A DNA stretch of 64,000 bases from Bettongia penicillata ogilbyi (Eukaryota; Chordata; Mammalia; Diprotodontia; Potoroidae). The notes under the pieces were generated by a model. It worked only from the letters and a program-made list of their open reading frames with translations. It had not been told where the DNA came from and did not search any database. The stretch is from contig JAJHZJ010000311.1 in NCBI GenBank assembly GCA_023548195.1, forward strand, positions 7,604,811-7,668,810, in the 5' to 3' direction. Both the position numbers and the translations under genes were made by a program. Shown piece after piece: positions 46,655 through 58,257 of this stretch. Position 1 is the first letter of the stretch; each line of letters opens with the position of its first letter.

Positions 46655-47748
46655 GTACCTTGAAAATAGATGCTATTGGCATCCTTGATTGAAATTCAAT
46701 GCTTAGTTTTATAGAGAGTAGTACAGGTCTATAGAACTATTACCTTCAGATACATAATAGAACAAATACGTTTCTGTGGGGTAGCTTGTGAAATTAATCA
46801 AGAGATATTTTCTATGGAAAAATTTATTTGAAGTTCCAGTCAGCTTTAAAAACTAAGTTTCAGAACAGAACTCTGAGTAGAGAATCTATGCATTATTTGC
46901 AAATAAGCCAGTGTTTCTAAAATCCTTGAAACCAGGTAGTTTTCTTAAATAAACATTCCCTGATTAATAAATTTATTTATGAGTTTATTTTTCATGAATT
47001 GTATAAGGGCAATAAACCTTTGCCCAACGCTCCCCTGAATTACATAAATTTTGAATCAGAAGGTTTAGTGTAGTTTACTTGATTCCACTTCTCTATCTAA
47101 TTACTACCTGAACTTAGCATCACAAACTTTCTTCATGGATTTTCTCACATAAATGATGCTATTTTTAAATTGTAGAGCAAACCATGCTGTACTTCCAACA
47201 ACAAAAACTTGTCTTTCCTTTCTCCTCTTCTTCCTAACAGGCCCCAACTAGACATTCCATATGTCTCTGTAAGCAACTCATTTACTCTTTTGCTACTCAA
47301 AGACAAGGTACAACCATGAGCAGTGAGTTGCTTTTCTCTCCACATAAGGAATTCAACAAGACTTTACTTTATTAAGACTAAAAATACAACTCTCAGAGTT
47401 AATAACAGTTTTTTTTAAATACCTTTAAAATTATAACTTAAAAACAGTTACAATTTTTTTTAATAATTCTCACTTAATTGAATGGAAGGGAAAGTTAAGA
47501 GCTATGATTTGTAAACCATGTCAAAAACATCATTTATGAATTCAGAAGCAGTAATAATATAAATAAAACAGCATTAAAACCCCATTATAACTATACTCTG
47601 TCTATCTAAGACTCTTCTAATCCTTTATAATCACTTATCTACTCTTTAGAAGTAAGGATCAGCAGAATTATCTTCTTCTAGATGCTCCAACACTTGCTTC
47701 CAGCTTCTGTTCTAGCTTCCACCTGATTTGGCCTTTTGGCAATAGGGG
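46655..47748. other. Gene-free, transposon-poor stretch
   Basis: 1.1 kb without a recognisable transposon or exon. Confidence 0.5.
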
Positions 47749-47749
47749 T

Positions 47750-48365
47750 TTATCAATCAATGAGCACTCATTATGGACATCCTATTATGTGTCAGACAAA
47801 GAGCAGGGTATTGGGAATATAAAGCTAAAAAGAAACAGTCTCTGCCCTCAAGGAGCTTATAGTCTGTTAGAAGAAACAGGTATAAGTGAAAGCTTATGTG
47901 AAGTCACTTAGGGAGTGAGGCATTAATAGATGGGAAGAATGAGGAACAGCCTTATATGGGAGCAGGCTCTTGACTAGAGCTTTAAAGGAAATTAGAGATT
48001 TCTAAGTGGCAAAGGCTATAGGGGAGCACATTCCCAAAAAAACATGGGCAGAGAGCCCATTCAAAAGCACAGAGAGAGAGGATGGAATATTGTGTACTAC
48101 TGACAAACAGTAATGCCAATCTGACTGCAGTATAAAGGGAAGGAAGGAGAAATGAGTCTGGAAAGGTAGGCTGAAGATAGGCTGCTAAAGGTTTCAATGA
48201 CAGAGTTGGTATTTTATCCTAGAGCCACCAAAGCTTTTCAAGAAGGAGAGTGACAATGTCAAACCTACACGTTAGGAATATCGCTTTGGCAGCTGTATTC
48301 AGGATGGACTGAAAAGGGGAAGAGACATGAGTCAGGAAGACTAGGAGTCTATTGTGATACATTAA
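47750..48365 (-). mobile_element. L2 with 3' end, reverse strand
   Basis: 'atcaatcaatgagcactcat', 'gtctctgccctcaaggagct', 'tctggaaaggtaggctgaag', 'ttggtattttatcctagagc' and 'cgctttggcagctgtattca'. It lies head-to-head with the forward L2 that starts at 48392. Confidence 0.85.
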
Positions 48366-48391
48366 GGAGACTATGGTGCCATTATATTGAT

Positions 48392-48698
48392 AAATGCTCC
48401 CTTTAACATTTAAAGCCTTTTAAAACCTAGCCCCTTCCTAATTTTCCAGTCTTCATTTGCCCTATTCCCTCCATATACTCTTTGATCCAGTGCCACTGAC
48501 CTCTTGGTTGTTCCAAAAACAAGACACTCCATCTCTTGGCTATCAGTATTTTCTCTGCTCTCCCTCCTCAGTCCTGACTACTGACCTCCCTAGTTTCCTT
48601 TAAGTACCAACTAAAATCCTACCTTCTACAGGAAGCCTTCTCTAACCACTCTTAATTCCACTGCTTTCCTTCTTTTTATTATTTCCTAATTATCCTAT
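48392..48698 (+). mobile_element. L2 ORF2 end, split by a SINE
   Basis: 'aacctagccccttcctaatt', 'ttttccagtcttcatttgcc', 'gatccagtgccactgacctc' and 'ctacaggaagccttctctaa'. It ends at 'taattatcct', where a SINE is inserted. Confidence 0.88.
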
Positions 48699-48946
48699 AT
48701 GGGGCAGCAAGATGGTAGTGTAGGGCCAGAGTCAGGAAGATTCATCTTCCTGAGTTCAAATCTGGCCTCCGACACTTATCAGCTGTGTGACCCAGGCAAG
48801 TCACTTAACCTTTTGCCTCAGTTTCCTCATCCATAAAATAAGCTGAAGAAGAAATGGCAAATCACTCCAATACCTTTGTCAAGAAAATCTCAAATGGGAT
48901 CACAAAGAGTAGAACATGACTAAAACAACTTCAAAATAACAATTAT
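48699..48946 (+). mobile_element. CORE-SINE (MAR1-like) in L2
   Basis: Head 'tggggcagcaagatggtagt', 'gttcaaatctggcctccgac', core 'caggcaagtcacttaacctt', tail 'aagaagaaatggcaaatcac' and 'gatcacaaagagtagaacat'. The flanks share AATTATCCT (48690-48698 and again just after the element), a likely target duplication. Confidence 0.92.
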
Positions 48947-49112
48947 CCTTTTTTACACCTACTTTTGTGTATATGTTTACATGTTGTCTTCCCCATTGGA
49001 AGTTTGTCACAGGAAATGACTGTCTTCTTCCTTTTTGTATCCCCAGCACTTAGTATATAGTTCCTGGGCACAGGCACTTAATAAGTGTTTTTCTGATTGA
49101 CTCATTGACAGG
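48947..49112 (+). mobile_element. L2 3' end (continuation)
   Basis: 'tgtttacatgttgtcttccc', 'tatccccagcacttagtata' and 'ggcacttaataagtgttttt' complete the L2 from 48392. Confidence 0.88.
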
Positions 49113-49114
49113 CT

Positions 49115-50470
49115 ATGAGCTACAACCACCTAAGAGGTGTTGAAGACCTCAGTTTTACTGCAAGCCTAAAGAAAGGGATGGATGCAAGGGATCTAAATAA
49201 CCTTAGTCACCTATCAATCCAGACAGGCAACCTCCATTTATTTACATGTTAGCAAATATCCCAGGCTAGTTTAAAAAAAAAAATTGAGAAAAAAGTCAGA
49301 AAAGTTTGCTCTATCAAGAGGTTTGCTTACTGGGTACATGTAGAATATAAATAGGTAAACAGGGCTTTAGTCACTTTTCACTATCACTCGGAAAGGTAGG
49401 ATCGCCAAAATACTTATGCTCTACCTGAAAATCTTCTAAGAAGTTAGTTGTTATATAATAAATGGTGCAATATAGCCTTTATAGAATTAATGATATAATT
49501 ACTATGCACAAGAGCAATACAGCAGGTCACCTCTCTTTCAGGTCTGCAACTTTACATTTCTCCTAGATACCATTTTAATATGCACTTGTACAAGTCAGGA
49601 TAAAATCTTGTCTTAAATGTAAAACGTTATCATACTCTATTCATCCACCACAAATTGACAATAGTTTCAAGTTTCACTAATAGGGAAAATTAAAGCCAGA
49701 AAGTACCACAGAAATTCTTAATAGTTGACATTTGTGTCCCTTACTGTGACTACTGAGGGTAAAGAAAGTTCTTCCTAGACTCCAAAAAATCACTTTAACA
49801 TGAAAATTAGCTCTAAATGTTTAGATGATTTCTCTAGTACATTTTGTTCTCTTGTCATCCCAAGAAAGCTTAACTTGATACATTTGGTTGTATGATCAAT
49901 GTATCATAAATAAAAAATAATATGTTATCTGAAGCCAATGCTACTCACCCACCAGCAGGACAATGGGATATAAATATCCTCCCTCATTCTTGGTAGTAAT
50001 AATACACAAGATAATACTGAAGACAACTTTCAAGCCGAAGGAGGTAAATCTGTGGCCATGGAACACAATTAGGTAGTACATTAAAAGTTATTCATCCAAA
50101 GATGCAATATCTCCACCCTCCCCCCAACTCTGTAATGTTAAATGTCAAATTCTTAAATATAACATAACCTGCTCTTCCCTTCCAGATCCTCAAAGAATAC
50201 TGAATTCTTTATCATTTGCGAATTAGAAATCGGTACATGTGTTAAGAAACCTTATGATTGGTACTTTGGAAAAAAAGTGAAGCCAAGGTTTTAAAGAAAG
50301 GTTAAGAATGTGTAATAAACTAGAGTAAGGCACATTAGCTAATGCTGCCGGCTAAAATGAAATCCTATTGTCTTCGTTTCATTATTTTTCTGCCGGTTTT
50401 ATTGTAGACATTGAATTTGATCTCGAAACATTGTACCTACAAACATACATAAGGGTTTTCTTGACTGTTT
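49115..50470. other. Gene-free, transposon-poor stretch
   Basis: 1.35 kb of AT-rich sequence with nothing recognisable. Confidence 0.5.
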
Positions 50471-50474
50471 CTGT

Positions 50475-50722
50475 GAGGCAGCGTGTCACATTTGATAGAG
50501 CACTGGCCTAGGAGTGAGCAATACCTGGGTTAAAATCCTGCCTCAGACATAGGCTGTGTGACTCTGAGCAAGGCATATCATGTCTCTGAACCCTGCCTGA
50601 AAATGTAGATGACAACAGCATTTATATTGTAGGTCTGTTGAGAGGGTCAAAACAAACCATGAACATCATTTGGCAAAACTTAAACGTGCTACAGAAATGT
50701 TGTTGTTGTCGTTGTTGTGACT
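50475..50722 (+). mobile_element. CORE-SINE ending in a GTT repeat
   Basis: Head 'gatagagcactggcctagga', 'tgggttaaaatcctgcctca', core 'ctgtgtgactctgagcaagg', and at the end a GTT/GTC triplet run (50698-50719). Confidence 0.8.
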
Positions 50723-50739
50723 CTAGGTTCTAAGACAAG

Positions 50740-50985
50740 ACATAAAAGAAGGAGCGGAGTTGCAAGCTAGAAAACATGAATGGAGCTCAGTCTGCTGCTT
50801 ACAAATCATGTGACTTTGAAACAAATTACAACCTCCTTGAATCCTGTTCCCTTTTCTGCAAAATGGAAAGAGTGACAATTGTCTATCTTGTAAGACTGTT
50901 ATACAGATCAAATGAGATATTATATGGGAAATATTACATAAGTGGGAATTATTATAATAGTTACTATTTAAACCTAATAATGAAA
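50740..50985 (+). mobile_element. SINE (MIR-like)
   Basis: 'caaatcatgtgactttgaaa', 'tgttcccttttctgcaaaat', 'acagatcaaatgagatatta' and an 'attattataatagttac' tail. Adjacent to the copy at 50475. Confidence 0.65.
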
Positions 50986-51041
50986 TATAGAAAGAAAATA
51001 CATTGGAGCTAACAATAAATAAGAACAGGGCTTAGAATTAG

Positions 51042-51232
51042 ATCATAACACTCTTAGAGCTAAAAAGAAGGCATTGTAAACCATTTAATTCAACCTCCAC
51101 ATTTACCAATTAGGAAAATGATGCCCATAAAAGTTAAGTGATCTGCTCAAAGTCACACACTGAGTTACCAGCAGAACTAGGTCCAAAACCAAAGTCTTCT
51201 GACTCTTAGTCCAGTGATCTTTCAACCACGTT
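51042..51232 (-). mobile_element. SINE (MIR-related), reverse strand
   Basis: 'ccatttaattcaacctccac', 'ataaaagttaagtgatctgc', 'tcaaagtcacacactgagtt' and 'cttctgactcttagtccagt'. Confidence 0.75.
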
Positions 51233-51234
51233 TC

Positions 51235-51964
51235 TAACATTTGAGGTTTAAAATCTGATGAACTTTTCCAATGCTTAGATATTTGGCACCTATAAGCAAA
51301 TTTTAAGTCTTTTTGAAGTAATACAATGAATTAAAGGTAAACAACATTTTTAAATGTTCTTTAAGTCAGTTTTTAACTAACCGAAGACAAAAATCTTAAT
51401 TTATTTCCAAATACAAGATAAAGTCATGAGATTATAAAAGGATGTTTTCATAGGAACCAAGCCTTCCGTAAGCTGTGGATAACTCTTGGTGAATATGGCA
51501 CTTTAGAATGACTATTCCCCTCTAACCAAAACAGTTCATTTCATTTTGGCAGATTCCAAATTTCTCTTAAAAAATCTAAAGGAAGACCTGTCTTTTAACA
51601 CCAATATTCTTTCCAAGACATGCACTTTCTCAATCTCCAAAGAATTAATACTGTGGGCCACCCAATCAGAAATTGAGAAGCAAATGAATATAAGTAGGCT
51701 CAGGCTGGTTTGTACCAGTATCTCTAGATAGCTGACTGACAGGCCATATACAGAGCATGGAGAGATCTAGAAGAAGGCAGGTACTACATCGAATGAATTA
51801 ATCCCTGAGGAAAGATTTATGGGAGGACATGAAGTCCATTGAGAAGTTATCATCTGTATTGTAGTAGGAATTGTCCAAATTGTTGAGATATGGAAAAGAT
51901 GAAGAGATGGGAGATGACAAATAATACATTTTGATGGCATTCAAAACTCCCTGAATGAATTAGA
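51235..51964. other. Gene-free stretch, no repeat recognised
   Basis: AT-rich intronic sequence; nothing recognised. Confidence 0.45.
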
Positions 51965-52085
51965 AGAGAAATAGATCATATACCTCTCACAGTTATGGGC
52001 AGAAGATATATTCTTAACTAAAGAGATAAATGCAATTACAAAAGATAAAATAGACAGCAATGATTACCTGAACCTAAAAAGCTTC

Positions 52086-52121
<36 letters not shown>

Positions 52122-53105
52122 CTAACAGCCATTCCCAATAGATAAGAGGTCAAATGATATGAACAGTGCTCAAAAGAAGAATTGCAAAGTATTCAAAACC
52201 ACATGAAAAATGCTCCAAATTACTAATCATAAAAGAAATGCAAATCAAACCAACCCTGAGATTTTACCTCACATCCTGTAAATTGAAAAAAAAAAAATAA
52301 CCAAAAAATGGCAATAGTAAATGCTGGAGTGGTTATGGAATGAGAAGTACACGATTACCTTGTTGCTAGAGCTATGAAATGGTACAAATATCCTCAAAAA
52401 TAATTTGGATTTATGCAAATAAAATGACTAATATGTCCATACCTTTGAACCAATATGTCCATTACTGAGTAATCCATTACTGGGATTATAACCCAAGGAA
52501 GCCATCAATAAAAAGAAAATTTCCATATATTACAAAACTTTTACAGCATCAATTTTTTTGAGAGCTAAGAATTAAAAACAAAGTAGATGCTCAACAACTT
52601 GCCCATCAACTGGGAAATGACTAAACAAATTGTGGTACATGAATGCTATGGATTACTACTGTCTTATAAGAAATGGTGTATGTGATGAACACAGAAGCAC
52701 ATAAAGATCTATATGAACTGATAAAGAGCAAAGTAAGCAAAGTTAAGAAAATACATATAGTAACTAAAATAACATAAATGGAAAGAACTACATACCAAAA
52801 AACAGAAGTCAAATGTAACAAAATTATAAAGATCAAGTAGATCTTCAATGAAGAAATAGGAAAAAACACTCCCAACCCATCCCTTCATGAGGTGGGAGTA
52901 TGACACATTGCACATGTTTTCAGACTTCAGATACATTGATCAATTGTGCTTTTTTTTTCTTCTAAAAAATACTATTTGTTACATGGGCTGGTTCTCTAGG
53001 AAAAAGAGATGAAGGAATATCTGGGAGAACTATGATGATGTGAGAAACATAAGATATCAATAAAACTTTTTTAAAAGTAAATATTTCTATATAAAAACTT
53101 TTTTT
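51965..53105 (+). mobile_element. L1 ORF2 end and 3' UTR
   Basis: 'gaattagaagagaaatagat', 'tacctgaacctaaaaagctt', a CA repeat, 'caatagataagaggtcaaat'-like text near 52137, 'ccattactgggattataacc' and 'aaacaaattgtggtacatga'. The 3' end ('atgatgatgtgagaaacata') matches the one at 10900-10990. Confidence 0.85.
52088..52118. repeat. (AC)n microsatellite inside L1
   Basis: About 15 AC units following the 'aaaaagcttcttcac' segment of L1 ORF2. Confidence 0.95.
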
Positions 53106-53124
53106 AAAAAAATCACTAATTGGT

Positions 53125-54112
53125 CAGCCATAAAATAATTACTCATGGCTTTCTATCAACTTAGAAGGAGTTCTCCAGTGGATTATCCCAGGGACATATG
53201 ACTGGCTCTAGACTGTTAAGCATTTTAATCAATAATTTGGATAAATTAATATACAGCTGACATAAATCTACAACTAACACTAAGCTAGAAGGCACAGTTA
53301 ACACAAGGTCAGAGAATCAGGATTCAAAAAGATCCTGACAGGCTAGAATTATGACCTGCTAATAAGAAGAAATTTTAAAGATACAAAAGTTGTCTTACAT
53401 TTGGGCTCAAGAAATGAACTTTGCAAACAAAGGGGGGGGCATAGTTAGGTACCAGTTCACCTCAAAAATACCTAGATATTTTAGTGAACAGCAAATTATT
53501 GAAGTCAACAGTGTGATATAGCAGACAAAAAAAAAAGCTACTACAATCTTGGATTATGCTAAGAGAGCCCTAGGTTCATGAAAAAGGATGGGATAATTCC
53601 ACAGTATACTGCCCTAATCAGTCATCTGGAGTACTGTGTTGATTTTGATTTAGGGGTACCAAATTTTCTGAAGGACCTTGATTAACTGGACAACATGTCC
53701 AAAGGAAGGTAAATAAGAATGGTAAAGAGTCTCAAGTCCCTGCTACATGAGGATGAATTGAAGGAACCAAAGAAAAGGCTCAAAAGAGACAAGATAAATG
53801 TCTTTAAGTACTGGAAAGTCTGACAATACAGAACAGTGATCTCAGTTTTTCTACTTGGCCCTAGAAGACAAACTATGAACGCTCAGTAGAAGATGCAAAG
53901 TGAAAAATTTAACGGTTCTAAAATGACTAAAATGGAATGGACTGCCTTGGAAGGTAGTATGTTACCCTTCATGGAAGGTGTTCAAGCAAAGGACCACTTC
54001 AGGCAAATGGATTATTACTTGTCGGGTATATAGTAAGGATTCTTTTTTATGTACAGATTGAACTAAACAGAATCTCTTCCAGCTCTGAACTTGTGATCTT
54101 TATCTTTACTAC
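53125..54112 (+). mobile_element. L3/CR1 RT end and 3' region
   Basis: Forward L3 over nearly 1 kb: 'caggattcaaaaagatcctg', 'gtcaacagtgtgatatagca', 'agtcatctggagtactgtgt', 'tggaatggactgccttggaa', 'attacttgtcgggtatatag' and 'tcttccagctctgaacttgt'. Frames are broken. Confidence 0.9.
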
Positions 54113-54114
54113 AA

Positions 54115-54507
54115 AGACATGAGGCTGCCTTACTATATACGATACCATTACCATGGGTCTCCATGTAAAAATTAACATACTTTTTTGAACATGAAACCCA
54201 AATGAAAAAATTGAAAATATATCAATTAATAAAAAATAATTCTTACTCCAAGCTTTTCAAAATTAAGCTATCAAACTTTAAAACATTTTAAATATAACTA
54301 TTTTTAAAAAATAAGTAACTGGACTTTAAAAGATCTATCCATTAACAAAGTTTTTTCTCTCCTTTTTCATTCAAAGTCCAGAAGGGGATAAAATGGTTCC
54401 CTTATGACTGTACTTTAAAAGTATTACTAACAAAAGTTATATCTATCTACTTTCAAATGGGAGGTCTCTAGAAATCAATGCCAGAAAATGTAGGACAGAA
54501 AAGTCTC

Positions 54508-54509
<2 letters not shown>
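54115..54509. other. Gene-free stretch, no repeat recognised
   Basis: AT-rich; leads into a long TA repeat. Confidence 0.45.

Positions 54510-54558
<49 letters not shown>
54510..54558. repeat. (TA)n microsatellite, about 24 units
   Basis: Uninterrupted alternating A and T, followed by a 'gtatacatatatac' extension. Confidence 0.97.
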
Positions 54559-54562
<4 letters not shown>

Positions 54563-54841
54563 ACATATATACAGCAATATATACAAAGACCACATATAAA
54601 GCAATAATACGAAGAGCCCAATCTACATGATCAGGAAATAAAGATTTAATAATGACGGAAAAGTTTAAAAAGTCTGCTGAATCACTATACTTGGATTTCT
54701 ATAACAAAAAGAAAAATCACAACAGATACATTTCCAATTTATACGATTTATCTACCCCTTCTCCCACACATACTTTTCTTGACCACTACTCAAAAATATG
54801 TTATCTACCCTGGTAGTTTTAAAGATATATTTTAGTATCTA

Positions 54842-55005
54842 TAGCTTTAGATTCAGACTCAAATTCCACTTTAAACAGTTATCAACTGTGTGATCCCGGC
54901 TGGGCAGATCATTTAATCTCTCTGTGCCTCAGCTTCCTCATCTGCAAAACGAGTTGGATTCTATAGTCTTTAAAGCCCTTTCAACTCTAATCTATGACCC
55001 TACAA
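54842..55005 (+). mobile_element. SINE (MIR-related, CAACTCTAA tail)
   Basis: 'tatcaactgtgtgatcccgg', 'tgcctcagcttcctcatctg' and the tail 'gccctttcaactctaatcta'. Confidence 0.8.
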
Positions 55006-55149
55006 AGGTACCCATATAGATTATTCCCAAATCTATTTTAATTCATTCTTAACAAAAATTATATCTCAAATTTGTCTCTAAGACAACTTGCATGTGTTAC
55101 AACACATAGCTTCTCACATGCTCTACAAAGCTCTTTACTCATTTTTAGT

Positions 55150-55422
55150 ATTATTACTAGTAATAATAATAATACTAGCCAACATTTATACTGCTTTAAG
55201 GTCTGCAAAGCACTTTACAAATAGGATCTGATTGGGTTCTCACACAGTCCTGGAAGTTAAGTGCAATTACTATCCTCATTTTGCAGAAAAGGAAACTGAG
55301 GCAGACAGAAGTAAAAAGACTTACCCAGGGTCATAAAGCTAGTAATTATCTGAAGCAAAATTGGCCTCTGATCTTCTTGACCACAAACACAACCCTCTAT
55401 CTACAGTACCACCCAGATGCCT
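55150..55422 (-). mobile_element. CORE-SINE (MIR-like), full length
   Basis: 'aataataataatactagcca', 'ctgcaaagcactttacaaat', 'gaaaaggaaactgaggcaga', 'ttacccagggtcataaagct' and head 'accacccagatgcct'. Confidence 0.88.
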
Positions 55423-55684
55423 ATAGCAGTGAAGATTCTTCCAAAATCTTATATGGAAATCCCAAAATTCCACCTATAATATTTGAATTATTTAATATGC
55501 CGCACTGTCTATATAGCACAAATTTCATTAGTTGCTCAAACTTGGAATGAAGGAAGATAAGCAGCATTTGCCTCATTTACCCCTTCTTTTAATTTTGTAT
55601 AAGTGTCCATCATCTGAATTGTTCAATCAGTTAAAACCTCTCTTCAATCTTAACTGCTGCTTCAGGGAAAATTGTAAGGTATAA

Positions 55685-55865
55685 AAAGTACAGTCAGAAA
55701 ATTTAGGTTTGAACACCACCTTTGGGATACCACCCTAGTGACCCTGGTTAAGTCATTTTGCCTCAAGGGATTTCCTATATTAAAATGAGAAAGATAATAC
55801 AAGAATACCTACTTCATAGTGTTATTGTGAACTATAAATGAGTTATTATTATACTAACATAAACA
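55685..55865 (+). mobile_element. SINE (MIR-like), diverged
   Basis: 'agtgaccctggttaagtcat', 'tttgcctcaagggatttcct' and 'tacttcatagtgttattgtg'. Confidence 0.7.
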
Positions 55866-56254
55866 TCTCCTAATCACATTCTTTCCTCAATGCCATTGAA
55901 TAGTTCAGATTCAGTTAAATAACTACTGCTGTCCAATCCATTCTTTGTACACTGTGAATGTTACTTTCTTCTCTGTTCCTGACCTAACTTTCTTTCTCTT
56001 TTATCCACACAACTCAGCTGAAATTAAAACAAACTCTTATCCGTCCATCAGGACACATTCTCATTTAAAAGCCTATCCTCCTCTTGCAAGTGTTTCCCGA
56101 GGGAAGATACTGAAATTTTCCCAATTAATATGTACATATATCTCAGTATGTAACTTTAAGCATACTCAGTGTCTTAATTTTGTTAACTGACATAGTCTAC
56201 AATACAGAGCAGAAACTCTGCTTTTTATAAGAGTCATATTAAAACAAAAAAAAG

Positions 56255-56430
56255 CAGCATGGTTCAGAGTACCAGATTTAAAGTCAAATGTCCTGGATAG
56301 GAATCCTGTGTTACGTAAGAGACCTTGGGCAAATCACTTAATCTCTCTGGACCTCAGTTTCTTCAGCAGGAGAACAAGAGAGTTGGATCTGCATCTCTCA
56401 ATCAGGCGCTCTGAGGACGAAGTATTTCTA
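56255..56430 (+). mobile_element. SINE (MIR-related)
   Basis: 'gcagcatggttcagagtacc', 'agaccttgggcaaatcactt', 'tggacctcagtttcttcagc' and 'agagagttggatctgcatct'. Confidence 0.75.
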
Positions 56431-56524
56431 ACTAACAATCTAACTAACAAAAAGCCAAAATTAAGTCTATTTTTGAAAAAGAATTTCAAATTAATAAGGA
56501 CAAAAGCTAAGCAAGTGACACAAT

Positions 56525-56618
56525 AAAAAACAAAGGAAGAGGAGGAAGGAGGAAAAAAGGAAGGAGGAGGAGAAGAAAAAAGAGGAAGAAGAAGAGGCAG
56601 AATAAGAAGAAGAAAACT
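56525..56618. repeat. GA-rich polypurine tract
   Basis: About 94 bases almost purely A and G on the plus strand (GGA, GAA and GAAA units). Confidence 0.9.
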
Positions 56619-56764
56619 GTGATTAACCAAGAACAAAGAAAAACAATACCTAAGGATTTCTCAACTCAAATATTTACTGAAAAATCCAGGCTAATACCTT
56701 TGGGGGGTGGGGGGGGTGACACTTAGAATTGTAAATTGAAAACAACATATCCTTTCTTTTGAAG

Positions 56765-56972
56765 TTGTGTGTGACTCTTCTTGGCAAAGATTCTGGAGTG
56801 TTTTGCCATTTCCTTCTCCAGCTCATTTTACAGATCAGGAAAATGAGGCAAAACTTGGAGAAATGATTTTCTCAAGGTCACACTGCTAGTTAAGTGTCTA
56901 AGGCCAGATTTGAACTCAGTAAGAGGAGTCTTTCTGACTCCAGGGCCAGCACCACCTAGTTGCCCAATGCCT
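56765..56972 (-). mobile_element. CORE-SINE (MAR1-like), reverse strand
   Basis: 'cttggcaaagattctggagt', 'tttgccatttccttctccag', 'agatttgaactcagtaagag', 'tctgactccagggccagcac' and head 'cacctagttgcccaatgc'. Confidence 0.9.
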
Positions 56973-57334
56973 TTTTACCCCTCCTACTAAGAGTATATGA
57001 AGATTTAGGAAAATAAGAGATCTTAGCCTCCTCCTCTGCATAACCAAAACTGTGCCCTTCAAAACTGTTTCCAGACAGTAAATAGTTACAGAAGCATGTA
57101 TCTACTTAGGACAAACATGCCTTGATATGAAGAGAAATTTAACCCTATGGCTATCGAGGAATCTATGTTTACCTTCCGAGGTTTTGCCCTTATTCAATCT
57201 TCAACTATGTAAGGACTAATTTAAGTGAAATATCTCTTCTGTCATCTAAACTCAACTGGAGATATCACAATTTAGACAAAATATGGACATAAGCATGGCC
57301 AGAATGGTGAGGTGATGCAAAATCCTGCCATTTA

Positions 57335-57650
57335 AGAATCAACTGAAGAAACTAGAGATGTTGAGACTGGAGAAGAAAAGACTGAGGAAGCCATTCCAGC
57401 TGTCTTCCAATCTCTGAAAGAAAATCACTTGTTTTGCTTGGGTAGAGGAACAAAATCTGGAAGGTGGAGAAGCAGATTTATAGTTTAATCAATACAAGAA
57501 AAAAAAATTCTCAACAAATTAGCACTTCCCAAAAAGTGTAATAAACTGTCTTTTGAGACAGTCCTAGAGATTTGCATAAAGAAACTAACTGACCAATCAT
57601 TTGTGAGAAATACTACAGAAGGGGTTCCTGCTCTAGGTATGATTTAGAGA
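57335..57650 (+). mobile_element. L3/CR1 3' fragment
   Basis: 'gagactggagaagaaaagac', 'ccattccagctgtcttccaa' and 'tggagaagcagatttatagt' match the L3 3' part; diverged. Confidence 0.65.
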
Positions 57651-57654
57651 AGAT

Positions 57655-57778
57655 AAACACTCCAAAGTGACTTGTTTTCAGTCATACAGGTAGTACTCAA
57701 GTAGCAAAGCTAGGTTATGAACCGTGGTCTACTGTGCCAAAACCCATCACTCCTTCCATTGCACTACACTGCTGCATC
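57655..57778 (-). mobile_element. SINE fragment, reverse strand
   Basis: 'actccaaagtgacttgtttt', 'agctaggttatgaaccgtgg' and 'cattgcactacactgctgca'. Confidence 0.6.
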
Positions 57779-57789
57779 ATACACAGAAT

Positions 57790-58160
57790 GATGTCAGGGG
57801 CCTGGAGGCCAAATTACATAAAGAACAGCTGGTGGAACCAAGGCTTTTTCAACCTGGAGATTTCAGATGAAATGGTAGGTGCCTTAGATTATTTGAGGGA
57901 CTATGATGAGGAAAAAAGGAAAGACTCATTTTGTGTAGCTTTGACAGACTGATACAGGACCAATGGGCTGAAATTCTAGGAAGCATATTTCAACACAGTA
58001 CAGGAAAGAATTTCAAAGCAATAAAGTCATCCAGCAGTGAGACAGACTGCTTTATGAGTTCACTGGAATTGTTCATAAAGAAGTGACATGACATTCAGGG
58101 CTACTGTAAAAAGGATTCCTTCATGGAAGGGACTTTACACATTCTAAGGATAAGAAACAG
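57790..58160 (+). mobile_element. L3/CR1 3' fragment, second copy
   Basis: 'aaagaacagctggtggaacc', 'ttcaacctggagatttcaga', 'ccaatgggctgaaattctag' and 'gatacaggaccaatgggctg' follow the L3 3' region again. The 72-codon open frame at 57734-57952 overlaps this repeat and is not a gene. Confidence 0.55.
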
Positions 58161-58257
58161 AATATGGAGCAAACAGTGAAGAGAGTTAAAGATATTGAAA
58201 ACTTTAGGACAAAGTCATTTCTTAGTAAATTGTCTATTGTACACTCACAACATGTAA

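Noticed and set aside
56334..56636. 100-codon minus-strand open frame
   Set aside because: It crosses a GA-rich polypurine tract and a SINE; low complexity.
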